Assembly (NCBI GenBank): GCA_934661005.1
Contig: CAKUIK010000025.1
Span: 1 to 34,186 of the forward strand
DNA length: 34,186 nt
From: an uncultured Slackia sp.
Lineage (GTDB): Bacteria; Actinomycetota; Coriobacteriia; Coriobacteriales; Eggerthellaceae
Direction: 5' to 3'
Part shown: positions 32,944-34,186 of the stretch, in pieces
How positions within the stretch are numbered: position 1 is the first letter of the stretch
How the letters are laid out: each line of letters starts with the position of its first letter
The notes under the pieces: generated by a model
What the model saw: the letters and a program-made list of their open reading frames with translations, nothing else
Told to the model about the DNA's origin: nothing
Databases searched by the model: none
Position numbers and translations under genes: made by a program

Positions 32944-33720
32944 TTAAGAGAGAGTCCACGCGGCAGTCGCCGAATCCCTCAACATGCTGCCATAGTAGTT
33001 CGCCTTCACGATTTCGCCGTCAAAATACAAAACACCCGTGACCGTTCCTCCCGCCGCAAGGTCGCCGTAATTCAGCTCGTCATCGCCGGCTTCGGAGTAA
33101 TACGTCGAATCGCGAAGGGCGCCCTGGGCGTCTTGAGCTTTCCAGTCAAATCGATTAAATGACTGCACCTGCGAGGAGCCATTGGTATACGACACATGAA
33201 CGGCCGTTATTGCCGAGCCATCGTAATTCACGAGTCCCGTTTCGACCGAATCGACGCTCACGGACACGCCATTCTTAAGCGTTGCGGCGCTGCCGATAGG
33301 CAAATTCGAAAAACCGGCCGAGGTATCAGACGTCGTCGACTCCGTTTCGCTTGCAGACGAGCTCTCGCTTGACGCGCTCGCGCTCGTCGCAGCAGGTCCG
33401 TTCACCGCGTCGTCAATCGTCGCCGAATACATGCTCTGCGTTGCCAAAACCACGATAAGCGCAACAACGTTCAACGCAAGCCCGACAATAGCCAGCGCCT
33501 TGCCCGATTTCTTGCCGCGAATAACGCTCACGACGCCAACCACACCGAAAACACCGCCCAAAAGCGCGAGAAGTGCGGAGAGGTTGTTCACAATGGGCAC
33601 CCACGACGAGACAATCGCGATGACGCCCAGCACGAGAGACGTAATGCCCATCGCCGTTTTCGGCATTGCGGCTTCGGACGCCGGCTGCGGAGCCTGAGAT
33701 TGATACTGCGCATTTTCCAT
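32944..33720 (-). CDS. DUF4190/DUF4352-like membrane protein
   Basis: The 258-residue protein has a short Gln/Ala/Pro-rich N-terminus, three hydrophobic helices (about 24-44, 46-66, 73-95) of the DUF4190 kind with basic RGKKSGKA between the last two, a Ser/Thr/Glu-rich linker (about 112-142), and an outer beta-rich domain (about 145-258). The outer domain resembles DUF4352/DUF5067 (LPIGSAATLKNGVSVSVDSV, then AVHVSYTNGS, then AAGGTVTGVLYFD). The function is unknown; such domains are thought to be Ig-like binding modules outside the membrane. ATG at 33720 with AAAGGAAAGGA upstream is chosen over 33747. The gene is 40 bases before the HTH-like gene on the same strand, so it may belong to the kinase module. 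Confidence 0.82.
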   Translation of the reverse strand: MENAQYQSQAPQPASEAAMPKTAMGITSLVLGVIAIVSSWVPIVNNLSALLALLGGVFGVVGVVSVIRGKKSGKALAIVGLALNVVALIVVLATQSMYSATIDDAVNGPAATSASASSESSSASETESTTSDTSAGFSNLPIGSAATLKNGVSVSVDSVETGLVNYDGSAITAVHVSYTNGSSQVQSFNRFDWKAQDAQGALRDSTYYSEAGDDELNYGDLAAGGTVTGVLYFDGEIVKANYYGSMLRDSATAAWTLS

Positions 33721-33820
33721 TTCTGATTCCTTTCCTTTAGAACGCATGGTTTACTTCGCGAACAAAACCAGGAACCATGCTAGGGGTTTCCGCATTCAAA
33801 AACATTTGCTGGCAGCTAAT

Positions 33821-33865
33821 GAAAGTTGTGTTCGAAAATCGCAAAATTGTTGCGCAACAACTTTC
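33821..33865. promoter_or_regulatory. Nested inverted repeats upstream of the DUF4190/DUF4352 gene
   Basis: GAAAGTTGT (33821-33829) and ACAACTTTC (33857-33865) are perfect arms. The right arm overlaps a separate 14-base perfect palindrome, TTGTTGCGCAACAA (33847-33860). TCGAAAATCG (33832-33841) recurs as TCGAAAACCG (33867-33876). The arrangement fits protein-binding sites in a shared upstream region. Confidence 0.55.
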
Positions 33866-33887
33866 TCGAAAACCGTGGTAGGTTAGT

Positions 33888-34186
33888 TGCATGCCAAGCG
33901 CCCACTGCATTCCTCCACGCAAATTCGGAGTGCCCAGGCGCTTGGCCCTCCGTTCGGCGTTGACACACACCTGGTTCGCGCCGCGCGCTGGCACAGCCGC
34001 ATGAGCAACAGAGGCCTCATGCGCCAAAGCACGAACTGTTCGAACAATTCGTGGCACATTGCGCAAACAACACGCCCTCGGCTCGCCCATTACAGTTCGA
34101 GATAAGCCGCCGATGAACTTCGGTGGCGAGCATTCGGCGCATTGCCTACGATACGGGCAAGCCCCGAGGGGCCGCCGATCGGGCGC
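33888..34186. other. Gene-free region dense in hairpins, possible structured RNA
   Basis: No convincing gene is visible from 33888 to the end. Four strong inverted repeats follow each other: CCAAGCGCC/GGCGCTTGG (33893-33901, 33937-33945), CGCATGAG/CTCATGCG (33998-34005, 34016-34023), CACGAA/TTCGTG (34030-34053) around TGTTCGAACA, and GCTCGCC/GGCGAGC (34081-34087, 34124-34130). The last encloses AGTTC/GAACT and, alternatively, CCGCCGA/TCGGTGG. GCCCC/GGGGC lies near 34161-34172. It matches none of RNase P RNA, tmRNA, 6S RNA or SRP RNA that I can recall. The right end is cut by the window. Confidence 0.4.

Noticed and set aside
33737..34090. Minus-strand frame open from the right edge to 33737
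   Set aside because: No recognisable domain, odd composition, and it runs through the palindromes and the promoter region of the DUF4190/DUF4352 gene.
33887..34105. Plus-strand 72-codon open frame at the right edge
   Set aside because: No ribosome binding site and no family resemblance; it overlaps the hairpin-rich region, which explains the sequence better.

Overview
The window reads as chromosomal DNA of a high-G+C anaerobic actinobacterium, most likely of the Coriobacteriia (Eggerthellaceae-like: Eggerthella, Slackia, Adlercreutzia relatives). The grounds are a Tat-exported FAD lipoprotein next to a multihaem cytochrome with a TetR regulator, a Rho factor with a large Arg/Asn/Asp-rich N-terminal insertion, a single-polypeptide PurL of about 1260 residues, and many GTG/TTG starts. 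The genus is inference. I found no tRNA, rRNA, IS element, prophage or CRISPR array.

Layout. 1-2.1 kb: a zinc-ribbon membrane protein (+) and a methyltransferase (-) with the Trm9/ALKBH8 signature, sharing a bidirectional terminator. 2.1-3.3 kb: malic enzyme. 3.5-7 kb: a respiratory module, namely an exported flavoprotein reductase and a membrane-anchored five-haem cytochrome, directly adjacent (TAAATG) and divergent from a TetR regulator; the gap holds two GTAC-N3-GTAC sites. 7.2-9.2 kb: Elp3 (radical SAM + GNAT). 9.3-13.1 kb: purL. 13.4-15.7 kb: a DUF3793 protein with a Cys/His cluster, a flavodoxin and a second TetR preceded by a perfect 33-bp palindrome. 15.9-22.5 kb (all -): an HtrA-like protease, acyl carrier protein, a DHA2-type exporter, rho and transaldolase.

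22.8-29.9 kb (-) is a complete L-rhamnose cluster read in the order pyk, rhaB, rhaA, rhaD, MFS permease, rhaM. Pyruvate kinase overlaps rhamnulokinase by one base (TAATG). The cluster covers uptake, anomer conversion, isomerisation, phosphorylation and aldol cleavage to DHAP and L-lactaldehyde; no lactaldehyde reductase and no dedicated regulator lie in the window. 30.2-33.7 kb (-): a SlyD-like FKBP prolyl isomerase, a membrane Ser/Thr protein kinase, a small HTH-like protein and a DUF4190/DUF4352-like membrane protein, the last three closely spaced. The final 300 bases contain no convincing gene but a dense series of inverted repeats that looks like a structured RNA or complex regulatory region cut by the window edge.

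The most notable idea is that a Trm9-like methyltransferase and Elp3 occur about 5 kb apart. In eukaryotes these two act in sequence to make mcm5U34 in tRNA, so this bacterium may encode a minimal version of that pathway. Both proteins carry unusual low-complexity insertions. Other points: a flavoprotein that seems to lack the catalytic arginine of fumarate reductases, paired with a cytochrome resembling the haem domain of Shewanella flavocytochrome c; paralogous TetR regulators with similarly built operators; and pyruvate kinase built into a rhamnose operon.
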